NCBI GenBank assembly: GCA_963765585.1
Contig: CAVXXB010000011.1
Location: 280,859-344,858, forward strand
DNA length: 64,000 nucleotides
Direction: 5' to 3'
From: CAVXXB01 sp963765585
GTDB lineage: Bacteria > Calditrichota > Calditrichia > JAJRVZ01
Made by a program: the position numbers and the translations under genes. Shown one piece after another: positions 44,402 to 54,158 of this stretch. Under the pieces are notes generated by a model. That model ran no database searches. It had not been told where the DNA came from and saw nothing but the letters and a program-made list of their open reading frames with translations. Each line of letters starts with the position of its first letter. Position 1 is the stretch's first letter.

Positions 44402-45880
44402 TCAAAACATCTGCGTTACACCAAAAAACAGATTAAAAGTATTATAAAGTGCCCTGGTTGTTTCAAGTTGACTTGTTATAGCTATGTCGCCCGGTTCGAC
44501 CACGCCGGTCGGAAAATTAAAAATCTGGGTAAAATCCGGTCTGTCCGCATGACTATACTCCAATCCGACGCTGAGAAAGGTTTTATCAATATTTGCTGAT
44601 GCGCCCAGGGTAAAATGATAAATATTAAAGTCGGTAAAGCCAAGATACAGTCCGTTAATATCTTCAAAATTAGCATTGCTGAAATCGGTTCTGAAACTGG
44701 CATATCCGCTGAATTTTTCACTTAATTTCTGTTCAAGTGCAATACCTACATTAAAAACACTTTTCATTGAATCATATACTTTTAATAAGTCGGCGCTGTC
44801 CTCAGGTTTAACTGCGGCAGAATTGTTATGGATGAACGGACCGCTTTCCGGCTGCATTACGGTATAGACAGGCAAAGGTGCAAACCACTCCATAGCCAGG
44901 TGAATCCGTGTCGCATCAGAAACCTGATACTCCATTCCGGCGGCAATAGAGAGAGGTGTTAGATATCGTACATACAAACCTTCCTGTCTGTCCGAAGCGA
45001 GTACATCGATGGGAGTTACCTGATTCGTGGTGCTGTCAATTAAAACTAAAACATTATTGGATTTCAGACTGGCATGGTCGGTTCCACCACTGAAAAATTT
45101 TGATGTCATACTGGGCGTTGTGAGAGTGAGCCCTAATTTCAGTTTCTCCCATTCGGCTGAGATGCCAAACTTGAAAGAAAATCTGACGGCCCAATAATCC
45201 AGATCAATATAAAGATCCGTTGTTGCCATGCGTTGATAGGTTGTATCAAAAGCAGAATTTGATTCATAGCGAATTTTGGTTTGATCGCGGTACGCGCCGA
45301 TTAAACTAACACCGAGACCGACATTATCGGAAACCTTTTTAGCATAGCCAAATCCTACGGATACTTCAGAAAGCAGTACATCAATTTTTCCCTGGTTAAT
45401 CAAATATTCATTCCCTGCAAATGCATCGCCAAAACCGGGTTGTGATGGCGGCCTGGTTGGAATCACATCCGCAAATCCTTCATATCTTTCTGAAATTCTC
45501 ACGTACGAATATCCGCTACTGTAAATCATAAAACTAAAACGGCTGAGGGAATCGCTCAGGAATGGAATACCTCCGGCTAATGAAGCCGGATATAATGAAA
45601 CCCGGGTGTATCTGGAATCAATCCCCGGTCCACCACCATCCTTAAATGAGTAATCCTTAATACCATACATGTTTAAATTAAAATTCATACTATTTTTACT
45701 CAAAAAACCCAAGGCACCCGGATTATAAAAGGTAGCACTGTAATCCCGCACCCCGGCCACGGCAACACCGCCCAGCAATGCGGCTTTGCCTCCGGCTATC
45801 TGATCCCAGTAATGCCTGTCCTGCGCCTCAAGGGATACTACCATTAGGATCAATATGATAAAAATCATTCTTTTTTTCAT
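44402..45880 (-). CDS. OmpP1/FadL-like outer-membrane protein
   Basis: Predicted outer-membrane channel of 492 residues, long-chain fatty acid transport type. The signal peptide (MIFIILILMVVSLEA) is followed by GGKAALLGGVAVAGVRDYSA then TFYNPGAL, the family's N-terminal hatch signature, then alternating barrel strands and a C-terminal Phe (LFFGVTQMF). FadL-like proteins import hydrophobic compounds. The chosen ATG has CGGAG upstream; the longer frame adds 21 residues before the signal. Single gene, no linked degradation genes. Confidence 0.83.
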   Translation of the reverse strand: MKKRMIFIILILMVVSLEAQDRHYWDQIAGGKAALLGGVAVAGVRDYSATFYNPGALGFLSKNSMNFNLNMYGIKDYSFKDGGGPGIDSRYTRVSLYPASLAGGIPFLSDSLSRFSFMIYSSGYSYVRISERYEGFADVIPTRPPSQPGFGDAFAGNEYLINQGKIDVLLSEVSVGFGYAKKVSDNVGLGVSLIGAYRDQTKIRYESNSAFDTTYQRMATTDLYIDLDYWAVRFSFKFGISAEWEKLKLGLTLTTPSMTSKFFSGGTDHASLKSNNVLVLIDSTTNQVTPIDVLASDRQEGLYVRYLTPLSIAAGMEYQVSDATRIHLAMEWFAPLPVYTVMQPESGPFIHNNSAAVKPEDSADLLKVYDSMKSVFNVGIALEQKLSEKFSGYASFRTDFSNANFEDINGLYLGFTDFNIYHFTLGASANIDKTFLSVGLEYSHADRPDFTQIFNFPTGVVEPGDIAITSQLETTRALYNTFNLFFGVTQMF

Positions 45881-46014
45881 GAGTACTCCGGAATATATAA
45901 AACTATTTATTAGACGCTTTCTATGTCTAACAAATGTACTCAATTTTAATATAATATTCTGAAAAATCTTTTTCCTCCAGCCTTTTGCCTTTGGCCTTTT
46001 TCCTTTTTCATTGG

Positions 46015-47815
46015 TTATTCTATTCTCTCAGCTTCCAACGTTTTTCGCGCCTGATCGGGATTGATGCTGGACACGGCGTCATACTGCGTCAGGTGGACCT
46101 TTCCGGTGAGCTCTTCGAGGAAATGCGACCGTTTCAGACTATCCATAATCGGGCCCTTCACCTCAGACAGGTGCAATGATATTCCGCCGTCCTTAAGCCG
46201 GTGGTTGATCGCCTCGAGACTTTCGAGTGCCGAGATATCAATCGCGTTTACGGCGGGGCATTCAAGAATGACATGGCGGACTTCCGGATTGGCTGCGACT
46301 GCGCTGTTGACCAGGTCCTCAATGTAGCGTGCGTTGGGAAAATAGAGACTGGAGTCCACCCGAAGCGAAAGAATGGTTGGATCGGTTACAACACTATGGC
46401 GTTTCACATTGCGGAAGTGTGTTGTTCCCGGAATCTGGCCTACGACGGCCACATGTGGCCGTCGATGTTCGGTAGAGGTGGAGGAAGATGGAAAGTGCCA
46501 CTCCGGCAATAATGCCTGCCTCAATGCCTGCCGTCCATGTAACGATAATTGTGGTAGCCATGGCCGCAAAATCCGATTTTGAATACGACCAGATGTGTTT
46601 CATTGCTTTGAAATCCACCAGTGAAAGTACCGCGACGATGATGGTAGCGGCCAGGGTGGCGTTTGGCAGAAAAAACAGCATCGGTGTGAGAAACATGGTT
46701 GCAAGCGCGATGCCTATGGCAGTAAACGCACCTGCAGCCGGCGTTTCAGCACCTGCATCAAAATTTACGACTGAGCGTGAAAAACCGCCGGTTACAGGAA
46801 ATCCGCCCGATATGGCTGAACCGATATTTGAAGCGCCCAAAGCAATTAGTTCCTGGTCCGGATCAACACGCTGACGCTTTTTGGCTGCAAGCGTAAGGGC
46901 GACTGAGATAGACTCAACATAACCCACAATGGAGATCAGCAACGCCGGAACAAGGATCTTCATCCAGAGTGACAGATCCAATGGCGGCAAGGTAATTTTT
47001 GGCAGACCCTTTGGCACTTTCCCGACGATGGCAACACCTTTATCGGCCAGTCCTAAGCCTGCCACAATAAGAATGGTCGCAATAATAGCCACGACGGGGC
47101 CAATCTTAACAAGGATATCCGCAATTTTTTTACTAAGGCCAAAACGGAGTAAAAGTGGTTTTAGACCGCTGCGGACCCAGAAAAGAAAGATGAGAGAACC
47201 AATACCAACCGCTGCAGTAAAGAGATTGATATGGCTGATCGTTTGCACAATGGAGATGACATTGTGAAGTAAAGTTTCACCCTCAACATGGATACCGAGT
47301 ACGGGTCCCAGTTGCCCTGCCGCAATCATGATACCTGAAGCAGTGATAAATCCCGAGATAACCGGATGACTGAGAAAATTGGCCAGAAATCCCAGTTTTA
47401 GAAAACCCATGGCGATCATCAACAGACCAGAGACCATGGCGAGTGCAATGGCTGCCCCAAGATACTCCGGTGTTCCCTGTGAGGCCAACTGCCCGGCAGC
47501 GGCTGCAGTCATAAGACTGGCCACGGCTACCGGGCCGACCGCCAGCGCGCGGGAGGTACCGAAAATCGCATAGAACACCAGCGGGGCCATTGAGGCATAA
47601 AGTCCGATCTCCGGAGGAAGTCCGGCAAGCAAGGCATAAGCCAGAGATTGCGGGATCAGCATCATAGTTACAATCAGCGCAACGATCATGTCGTTTGTAA
47701 AGGTCTTGCTGTTATATTTTGCCCCCCATTCCAGGATTGGCAAGTATGATCGTATTACCTTATAAACACGTTGGCCTGTTCCGGATTTTGTTGCTGTATC
47801 AGGTTTTTTGTCCAT
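46015..47815 (-). pseudogene. SulP-type anion transporter with STAS domain, one frameshift
   Basis: Membrane part of about 445 residues with the SulP features (MIVALIVTMMLIPQSLAYAL, LAGLPPEIGLYASMAPLVFY, DPDQELIALGASNIGSAISG, GGFPVTGGFSRSVVN). The frame ends in nonsense after IFLHLYRTS. From about 46465 the other frame continues with PHVAVVGQIPGTTHF and a STAS domain (LILSLR-like TILSLRVDSSLYFPN, VILECPAVNAIDISALE) to the stop at 46015. One indel at about 46450-46475 separates them. Substrate could be sulfate, bicarbonate or another anion. The gene is probably intact in the cell if the indel is a sequence error. Confidence 0.83.
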
Positions 47816-47830
47816 TTAATTTCTCACTTT

Positions 47831-48440
47831 TTATCCCCAGCTTGAAAGCTGGGGATATTGATCTGATATCGATGGATTCGATTTTTATCCCCGGTTTGAA
47901 AACCGGGGCAATAGATCTGTTAATTTCCAGATTCATCCTCTTTCACTAGCCCCAATCTTCAGATTAGGGAAAATAAAATTCCTCGCGGCTAATGATCCGT
48001 TATTTATGGGTTCATCTTTTTATCTCCGGCTCGAAAGCCGGGGCAATAGATCTGTTAATTTCTGAGTTCATCCTCTTTCACTAGCCCCAATCTTCAGATT
48101 AGGGAAAATAAAATTCCTCGCGGCTAATGATCCGTTATTTATGGGTTCATCTTTTTATCCCCGGTTTGAAAACCGGGGCTAGTGATCTGTTATTTATGGG
48201 ATCGATTTATTATCTCCGGCTCGAAAGCCGGGGCAATAGATCTGTTAATTTCCGAGTTCATCCTCTTTCACTAGCCCCAATCTTCAGATTGGGGAAAATA
48301 AAATTCCTCGCGGCTAATGATCCGTTATTTATGGGTTCATCTTTTTATCCCCGGTTTGAAAACCGGGGCAATGGATCTGTTAATTGTATGATTCATCCTT
48401 TTTCACTAGCCCCAATCTTCAGATTGGGGGAAACAAATTC
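47831..48440. repeat. Tandem array of hairpin repeats
   Basis: Six copies of a 20-bp hairpin (CCCCGGTTTGAAAACCGGGG or CTCCGGCTCGAAAGCCGGGG) start at 47835, 47889, 48024, 48159, 48214 and 48349. Spacing is 54, 135, 135, 55 and 135 bp. Four copies of a second hairpin (CCCCAATCTTCAGATTAGGG) lie in the 135-bp units at about 47950, 48085, 48275 and 48410. Linking sequences (GATCTGTTAATTTC, CTCGCGGCTAATGATCCG) are also repeated. It fills the whole spacer between two minus-strand transporter genes. It is a mosaic REP/BIME-like array, not a CRISPR. Confidence 0.9.
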
Positions 48441-48472
48441 CCACAATATTTTGGGCTTTAGCCCTAAATTTT

Positions 48473-49330
48473 CTATTCTGCGTTGCCTACCTTATCGGCA
48501 TGTTTGGCGAATATACGTGCCGCAATTGCCGCGACGATTATAGCCACCGGGACTACCAACACAATCATTACGAATACTTCCGGATCAGGATTTGTAATAC
48601 CAAAATAGGCCACAAATACAGCAGCAATATTACGTGTACACATTCCTAATGCCATCGCGCTTCTTTGTCCTTGCTTTAAGCCAAACCCTACATTATAAGC
48701 AAGTACAGTCAACACGATAAAGAGTATAAGTTGTGCTCCAATAGCATAACTGCCTATTGCGCTGAGCATTTCCTCCCAGTAAATCCAGAATGTTAAAACT
48801 GCGGTTGCCAGAAAGAAAAGTGTACCTATTTTTTTGACCACCGGAAAAAGTTTATTTGCCAGAGGTTCCAGGAATATCTTAAGCATAAAACCAATCATTA
48901 GTGGTAACAACACCAATAAAAGGAGTGGTTTTGCAAGAGCTGCAACGCTCACGGTGAGCCCCTTGATTAATACGGGAGTCATCAATGGTAAAAATATGAC
49001 CGTACCTACCGTGGCGATCAGGAAAAAGGCACCGGCAGAGGACATGTCGCCTTTGGCAGTCCTTACCATAAGTGGAAAAAACGGTGCCGTTGGAGCCAAA
49101 CTGATCAGGAGCAGTCCAGCTACATGTGGTTCCGACAGCGGAAGAATTTTGGTCACTAGAAAGGCAACAGCTGGCCCTACTAGCCATCCCCAAACAAGGA
49201 TAAGGATAACAAACTTGACGTTCTTCAGCGACTTGAACGTCTCGACTTTATTAATCTCGAGACCCATTGCTGCAAGATTAGCCACGGTAAAAACCATCAC
49301 TACGATCTTATAGATTTGATCCATACTCAT
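48473..49330 (-). CDS. Bile acid:sodium symporter-family transporter
   Basis: Polytopic protein of 285 residues with nine or ten helices. Family features are LLLISLAPTAPFFPLMVRTA then KGDMSSAG and GLKQGQRSAMALGMCTRNIA in the last third. BASS-family proteins carry organic anions with Na+; related ArsB-like proteins carry arsenite. No ars gene is nearby. It starts 11 nt after the stop of the CoA-disulfide-reductase-like gene, so both are probably in one operon. Confidence 0.82.
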   Translation of the reverse strand: MSMDQIYKIVVMVFTVANLAAMGLEINKVETFKSLKNVKFVILILVWGWLVGPAVAFLVTKILPLSEPHVAGLLLISLAPTAPFFPLMVRTAKGDMSSAGAFFLIATVGTVIFLPLMTPVLIKGLTVSVAALAKPLLLLVLLPLMIGFMLKIFLEPLANKLFPVVKKIGTLFFLATAVLTFWIYWEEMLSAIGSYAIGAQLILFIVLTVLAYNVGFGLKQGQRSAMALGMCTRNIAAVFVAYFGITNPDPEVFVMIVLVVPVAIIVAAIAARIFAKHADKVGNAE

Positions 49331-49341
49331 AATCTATTTCC

Positions 49342-51032
49342 TTATTTTATTCTGCACGATGGGAACGTGCCAGCATACCACCGGAGATATTTCTGGCTTT
49401 GAATCCGTTTTGCAGCAGGATGCGAGTGGCATAATAGGCACGCTGAGCAGAGCGGCAAAGTACATGAATTTCGCGGTCCCGGGGAAGTTCCGCCAGACGC
49501 GCACGCAGTCTGTGGAAGTGGAATATTTACCGCACCATCAACCCCTTCCACTTCAATTTCCTGGGGATTACGCACATCAAGAATCAATCCCGTGCCGACA
49601 GCGTCCCAGTGAATGATCGGCATATCGTTTCGTAGAATATCTCCGGCAACCATGCCTGCAAAGTTAACCGGGTCTTTGGCACTGCCGAATGGCGGTGCAT
49701 AGCAGAGTTCGGATTCTTCCAGATCGTAGATCGTGCAACCCATCTGAAGGGCCATGGCATAAGAATCGATACGCTTGGGAACACCATCCTCGCCGAGCAC
49801 CTGCGCACCCAGCAAGCGTCCGTCGGATTTGCGAAATATGACCTTGTTAATCAGTATCTTTGCGCCGGGATAATATCCGGCGTGTGAATTTGGATAGAGA
49901 TATATCTTCTCGTAATCTTTATCACCCAGTCTTTTAAGGGTCTTCTCACTTGCTCCGGTTTGGGAAATTGCTGCTCCGAAAAGTTTACAGATGGATGTTC
50001 CCTGGGTTCCGCGGAACTTAGAATCCCGTCCGGCAATCACATCAGCCGCAATGCGGCCCTGCCGGTTTGCCGGTCCGGCAAGTGGAATCAGCGTATATTG
50101 ACCAGTCACAAAATCCTTGACTTCAACCGCATCACCGACAGCCATGATATCCGGATTGGAGGTAATCATTTGCTCATCAACGCGAATACCGCCCCGTTCT
50201 CCAATCTCGATCCCGGCCATTTTAGCCAGACCGGTTTCAGGTTTGACCCCAATGGCCAGGATCACGATGTCTGCAGGATAGGTTTTACCTGATTCTGTCA
50301 GCACTTCAAGTGGCCCGGATTTGGGTTTTTTGAATCCGGCGACGCCATCATTGAGTTCATACTTTAATATTATTCTTTGCCAGATATCGCTCCACTAGAC
50401 GTGCCATTTCAGCATCCAGAGGCGGCATAACTTGATTGAGTTTCTCAATAAGTGTTACGCTGAGTCCCCGCTCCATAAGATTTTCGACCATTTCCAGACC
50501 GATAAATCCACCGCCGATAACTACTGCGTGCTTTGCTTTTGACACGGTGTCCACTCCCGTGAAGGAATTGCCGACAGAACGGTCAATATCACGCTCAAGC
50601 CATTCGCGCATATTTTTTGCATCAGCCACTGTCCGACAGAGAAGATTCCCGGAAGGTCAATACCCGGCAGCGGCGGACGGATAGGTGCTGCTCCGGGGGA
50701 GAGCACGAGTTTGTCATATTTTTCGGTCGTCACTTCTCCTGTAACATGATTTTTCAGATCCACGGTTTTCTCTTTAGCCGAAATACCAATCACTTCACGT
50801 ATTTGGCCGGCAATCGACATTGAAGATCGCACGAAACATCTGCTCCGTCGCCACCAGGAGATCTGGCTTCTTTCTCAATCGAACCGCCCACATGATAGGG
50901 CAGACCGCAGTTGGCATATGACACAAAAGGTCCGCGTTCAACCATCAGGATTTCAGCTTTTTCATCCAGCCTGCGCAGACGCGCCGCACAGGACGCCCCA
51001 CCGGCCACACCACCAACGATAATTACTTTCAT
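49342..51032 (-). pseudogene. CoA-disulfide-reductase-like flavoprotein with rhodanese domain, about five frameshifts
   Basis: Repaired, this is a pyridine nucleotide-disulfide oxidoreductase of about 560 residues fused to a C-terminal rhodanese. It has MKVIIVGGVAGGASCAARLR (FAD), VSYANCGLPYHVGG with the redox Cys, KHAVVIGGGFIGLEMVENL (NAD), and NPDIMAVGDAVEV. The rhodanese domain has ILDVRNPQE and, in another frame, LCRSAQRAYY with its Cys. Frame changes fall near 50870, 50815, 50640, 50365 and 49520. There are five indels but hardly any amino-acid decay between them, which argues for sequence errors. AAAGGAG precedes the ATG. Confidence 0.82.
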
Positions 51033-51065
51033 TTTTTCTCCTTTAATATTGTTTCGTAGTGTCAA

Positions 51066-51586
51066 TTTTTTTTATCAAAATGTCGTCAAGTACAATTTGG
51101 TTGGTCAATCATACAAGTTTTATCTAACAAGACGCTGAGAACATAGCCCCCCAAAAGGGCCCCGGAATATGTTCTGTTGAATATATACCAAAGTTACTTT
51201 CTTTAATTGATCTTACCTTTCATAGTATGCCATTGACTTTTGTGAATATGCCAAGCCCCGAATCAATATGATAGGTCCAGGGTAAGGAAGGATTTCAAGA
51301 TCATACTATGATTATTCAAATCCCGTGCCAATTATTTGTATCGTTGAGCCGACAGTATATAAGTGATTTATAAATAAGATATTAGTTGAGATTTTTATCG
51401 AACGGAAACAGAAGACAGTGATAGAAATAACCCGGAAATCTCTGGGTTTACTAGAAATCTCAGATTTAATCATGTCTTGATTTCGGATTGGCGATTGCGG
51501 ATTTGTTGTCATTTCCAATCAATCCCTTTTTCCAAAAACCGAAATCGGCAATCCGAATTCCGAAATCCCCATTCCCCAATCCGCAA
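51066..51586. other. Spacer with an empty cassette-like palindrome
   Basis: No gene is supported. At 51056-51065, just at its left edge, GTAGTGTCAA repeats the end of the 383-bp element. From 51480 it has the GGATTGCGGATT-type inverted repeat listed separately. Confidence 0.5.
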
Positions 51587-51595
51587 TCATTTTCC
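51480..51595. repeat. GATTTCGGATTGGCGATTGC inverted repeat without a gene
   Basis: GATTTCGGATTGGCGATTGC on the left and GGCAATCCGAATTCCGAAAT on the right form an imperfect inverted repeat with about 45 bp between. The same motif flanks the decayed four-helix-bundle gene at 52740-53143. It looks like an empty or collapsed version of that cassette. Confidence 0.65.
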
Positions 51596-52360
51596 AAGGA
51601 TTTCAAGGGCGACCTCAAAGATCTCCTTCAGGCCTTCCAACTTTTCCTCACTATGATATCCCTGTTTCCAGCCTTCTTCGGACAAGATATCGCTGATGGC
51701 AAATACAGAGGTCACTTTTACTTTACGATAAGCGCCAACCGCAAAAAGTGCTGAGGCTTCCATTTCTACTGTTAACACACCCTCATCACGATATTGCTGC
51801 AATTCTTCAAAGGTTTCGCGGTACACCGCGTCTGTGGTCCAACTGGTTCCTTTAGTAAATGGGATACCTTTTCTTTCTATGGCTTCACACAGATCCACAG
51901 TCAATTCCGGGCTGGAACGGGCATATTTTTCATCAGGCAAATAATGAAAAGAAGTACCTTCATCCCTGATGGCCCGTTCACAAATCACAATATCGCCAAC
52001 GTTCATGTTCTTTTGCAGCCCCCCTGCGGTACCCAAATTTACAAAATATTTAATTCCATAAGCCGCTAGTTCTTCTAATGTCATGACAGCAGTTGGCGCG
52101 CCAAAACCGGCTGCTTTTATGGCAAGAATTTGGGAATTGTTGTGCTTTAATAAATACGAACCTTTTAACCAACCATCGCCTGCAACACGGCCGGGAAGCG
52201 AACTGACCCAATGCCAAAGCGCTGAATCGTAACAAATAATTGCTCCGGCAGGAACCGGGGTTGAAGGATGCAAGCCTGCTTCTTTTCGTTCAATAATCAC
52301 CCCCGCTGGTTCGATTATCGCCCTGCCCGAATATTTTTCAGAATTGTTAGGTATGCTCAT
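51587..52360 (-). CDS. Nucleoside phosphorylase (uridine/purine type)
   Basis: PNP/UDP-family phosphorylase of 257 residues that splits nucleosides with phosphate to base and (deoxy)ribose 1-phosphate. Visible motifs are KYFVNLGTAGGLQKNMNVGD then IVICERAIRDEGTS near 105-130, and VLTVEMEASALFAVGAYR near 200 with the MEAS nucleoside-binding signature. It lies 73 bp downstream of the ferredoxin gene, same strand, and may be the last gene of the glycyl-radical operon. The inverted repeat at 51480 overlaps its 3' end. Confidence 0.88.
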   Translation of the reverse strand: MSIPNNSEKYSGRAIIEPAGVIIERKEAGLHPSTPVPAGAIICYDSALWHWVSSLPGRVAGDGWLKGSYLLKHNNSQILAIKAAGFGAPTAVMTLEELAAYGIKYFVNLGTAGGLQKNMNVGDIVICERAIRDEGTSFHYLPDEKYARSSPELTVDLCEAIERKGIPFTKGTSWTTDAVYRETFEELQQYRDEGVLTVEMEASALFAVGAYRKVKVTSVFAISDILSEEGWKQGYHSEEKLEGLKEIFEVALEILGK

Positions 52361-52433
52361 CTTTTATTCATATCGGATTGCGAAATAATATGATACCGGA
52401 TTGGTATTGAAGAAACTGAAATCCGCAATTTGA

Positions 52434-52736
52434 TTAAGACACGGGCACCATCTCAATTGCGTTTTCAGGGCAAACGCTTACACAGTCTCCGCATCCGGTA
52501 CATTTGTCTTCAACAATAACTGCTTTTCCGGGCAACATCTCATATTTTCCTTCAGAAATACATACGGCTGCCGGTAATCGTTTTGGTCCTTCCTCAATCG
52601 CTTTTTCAGGACAGGCTTTTATACACTCACCACTGGCTTTACAATCATAAAACTTCACTTTGGCAAGATAGTTAGGTCCTATAGGAATTTCCTTTTTGCC
52701 TGATTTTTTATTTGAGGTGTTAGCCTGATTGCTCAT
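52434..52736 (-). CDS. 2[4Fe-4S]-type ferredoxin
   Basis: Small electron carrier of 100 residues. The clusters are bound by CTGCGDCVSVCP near the C-terminus and by CKASGECIKACP near residue 32, which has the variant spacing C-x5-C for its first pair. A basic N-terminal extension (NKKSGKKEIP) precedes them. It lies in the glycyl-radical locus and could reduce the activase cluster. It follows a decayed cassette gene that now separates it from the activase gene. Confidence 0.88.
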   Translation of the reverse strand: MSNQANTSNKKSGKKEIPIGPNYLAKVKFYDCKASGECIKACPEKAIEEGPKRLPAAVCISEGKYEMLPGKAVIVEDKCTGCGDCVSVCPENAIEMVPVS

Positions 52737-52739
52737 AAT

Positions 52740-53143
52740 TTAACTCCTTGCAATATCGATGTATTCATTTTGATTGCGGAATTTGGATTGCGGATTATTA
52801 TGTCGGGCTGTTTTGCCTGATGCAGTAAAAATTGCCGTCAATTCATCCGCCTCCTTGATTAAACCCTTTATTTTTTCTTTTTTAAGCAGATTGGCTTCCA
52901 CAATAAGTTCAAGCCAAAATAGTGTTTCGTCACTTTCTTCTTCAACAATTGTTATTTTAGAAACAAAATCTGCGTTGCTCAGGCCCGGCAGGCTGACCGA
53001 TAATTTGCCGCAACCGAGGTACTTGAGCGGATTATCTGCTTGCCAATTGTTCGTCCAGCTCATGTATTTGGAAGATCTTCAACCAATTTAATAATCATTA
53101 AAGCAAACTTTTTGGTTCTCGCCTTGAGTTCTTCCTTTGTCAT
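52740..53143 (-). pseudogene. Four-helix-bundle (23S intervening-sequence type) protein, decayed
   Basis: From the ATG at 53143 the sequence reads MTKEELKARTKKFALMIIKL then VEDLPNT and a TGA where family members have Trp (NTWAG). It continues in frame AGRTIGKQIIRSSTSVAANY to RSACRA. The frame then changes to give ADFVSKITIVEEESDETLFW, LIKEADELTAIFTASGKTAR and the stop at 52740. This is a four-helix-bundle/S23 protein with one nonsense change and one indel. Inverted flanks (GATTGCGGAATTTGGATTGC at 52771; the complementary type at 53151-53191) frame it as an inserted cassette. Confidence 0.82.
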
Positions 53144-53190
53144 TTCTTATCAATCCCCTTTCCCAAAATCCGAATTCGGCAATCCGAAAT

Positions 53191-54156
53191 CTATTCTTCC
53201 TTCTCGCCAATGCGCCCAAATGCCTCATCAATAATGGCCTGAAAGCGCTGCACCACTTCATCTGATGGTGTTTTGTAATCATCCAATTCATACACAACAC
53301 CGAGAGATTCATACTTACCAAGACCAAAACGGTGATATGGCAATAGTTCATAATCAATTACATTTTTATGCGGCTTTATGAAATCCAGTACACCCCGGAT
53401 ATGTTCCTCGTCTGCATTAACACCCGGGATCAAAGGTGTACGTGCGATGAAGTCTATATCGGGAAAAGTTTCATATGCTTTTTTGAAGTTTTCCAGGATG
53501 CGCTCATTACCTACGCCTGTCCACTTTTTATGACGTTCAGAATTCATCAGTTTTAGATCATGTAGCACTGTATCTACATGAGGAAGCACTTTTTCAAGGA
53601 AAGACCATGGGGCATTGCTGGCTGTCTCTATTGCCGTATTAATTCCACGAGCGTGAGCTTCCTGTAATAAGGCAGCTGCAAAGTCTGGTTGCAGCATGAC
53701 CTCACCGCCGCTAATTGTCATACCGCCACCTGTATTTCTATAGAATGAAGCATCTTTTTCTACCTCATCCAGAACTTCGTCAACAGTCATCTTTTTGCCA
53801 AACATTTCAAGTGCACCAGTCGGACAGAGTGAGGCCATTTCCTGATCACAGTGCATGGCAAGTTGCCAGTTTACTTTTACTTTTGAATCATCACCTTCTA
53901 CAAAATAGAACGCACCTTCAGGAAATGGAGGCTTAAGACAAATGCTGCACTCTTTACCTTTACATTTTTTAGGATCATAGGAGAGTTCCGGTTTATTCCT
54001 GATGCTTTCAGGATTACCGCACCATTTACAGCGCAGTGAGCAGCCCTTTAAGAAAACAGTTGTTCGGGTTCCCGGACCATCGTGGGTGCAATATCGCTGG
54101 ATGTTCAGTACTGTACCTGTTATTTCACTGGGGTTAACTGCTGTTTGCTTTTTCAT
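53191..54156 (-). CDS. Glycyl-radical enzyme activase (radical SAM)
   Basis: Radical SAM activating enzyme of 321 residues that abstracts a hydrogen from the glycyl residue of its partner. The SAM cluster motif is CSLRCKWC near residue 35. An inserted Cys-rich stretch (CKGKECSIC, then CDQEMASLCP) marks activases with auxiliary clusters, though the usual two full ferredoxin motifs are reduced. TGGGMTISGGEVMLQ and NTAIETASNAP are typical. It lies downstream of the glycyl-radical gene and the PFK-like gene, 2 nt after the latter's stop, so all are one operon. Confidence 0.92.
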   Translation of the reverse strand: MKKQTAVNPSEITGTVLNIQRYCTHDGPGTRTTVFLKGCSLRCKWCGNPESIRNKPELSYDPKKCKGKECSICLKPPFPEGAFYFVEGDDSKVKVNWQLAMHCDQEMASLCPTGALEMFGKKMTVDEVLDEVEKDASFYRNTGGGMTISGGEVMLQPDFAAALLQEAHARGINTAIETASNAPWSFLEKVLPHVDTVLHDLKLMNSERHKKWTGVGNERILENFKKAYETFPDIDFIARTPLIPGVNADEEHIRGVLDFIKPHKNVIDYELLPYHRFGLGKYESLGVVYELDDYKTPSDEVVQRFQAIIDEAFGRIGEKEE

Positions 54157-54158
54157 CT

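Noticed and set aside
47831..48440. Array considered as CRISPR
   Set aside because: Repeat intervals are 54-135 bp, the spacers are themselves repeated, and no cas gene is near.
48127..48543. 138-codon open frame on the plus strand
   Set aside because: It is the translation of the hairpin array and has the same repeats; no ribosome binding site or protein features.
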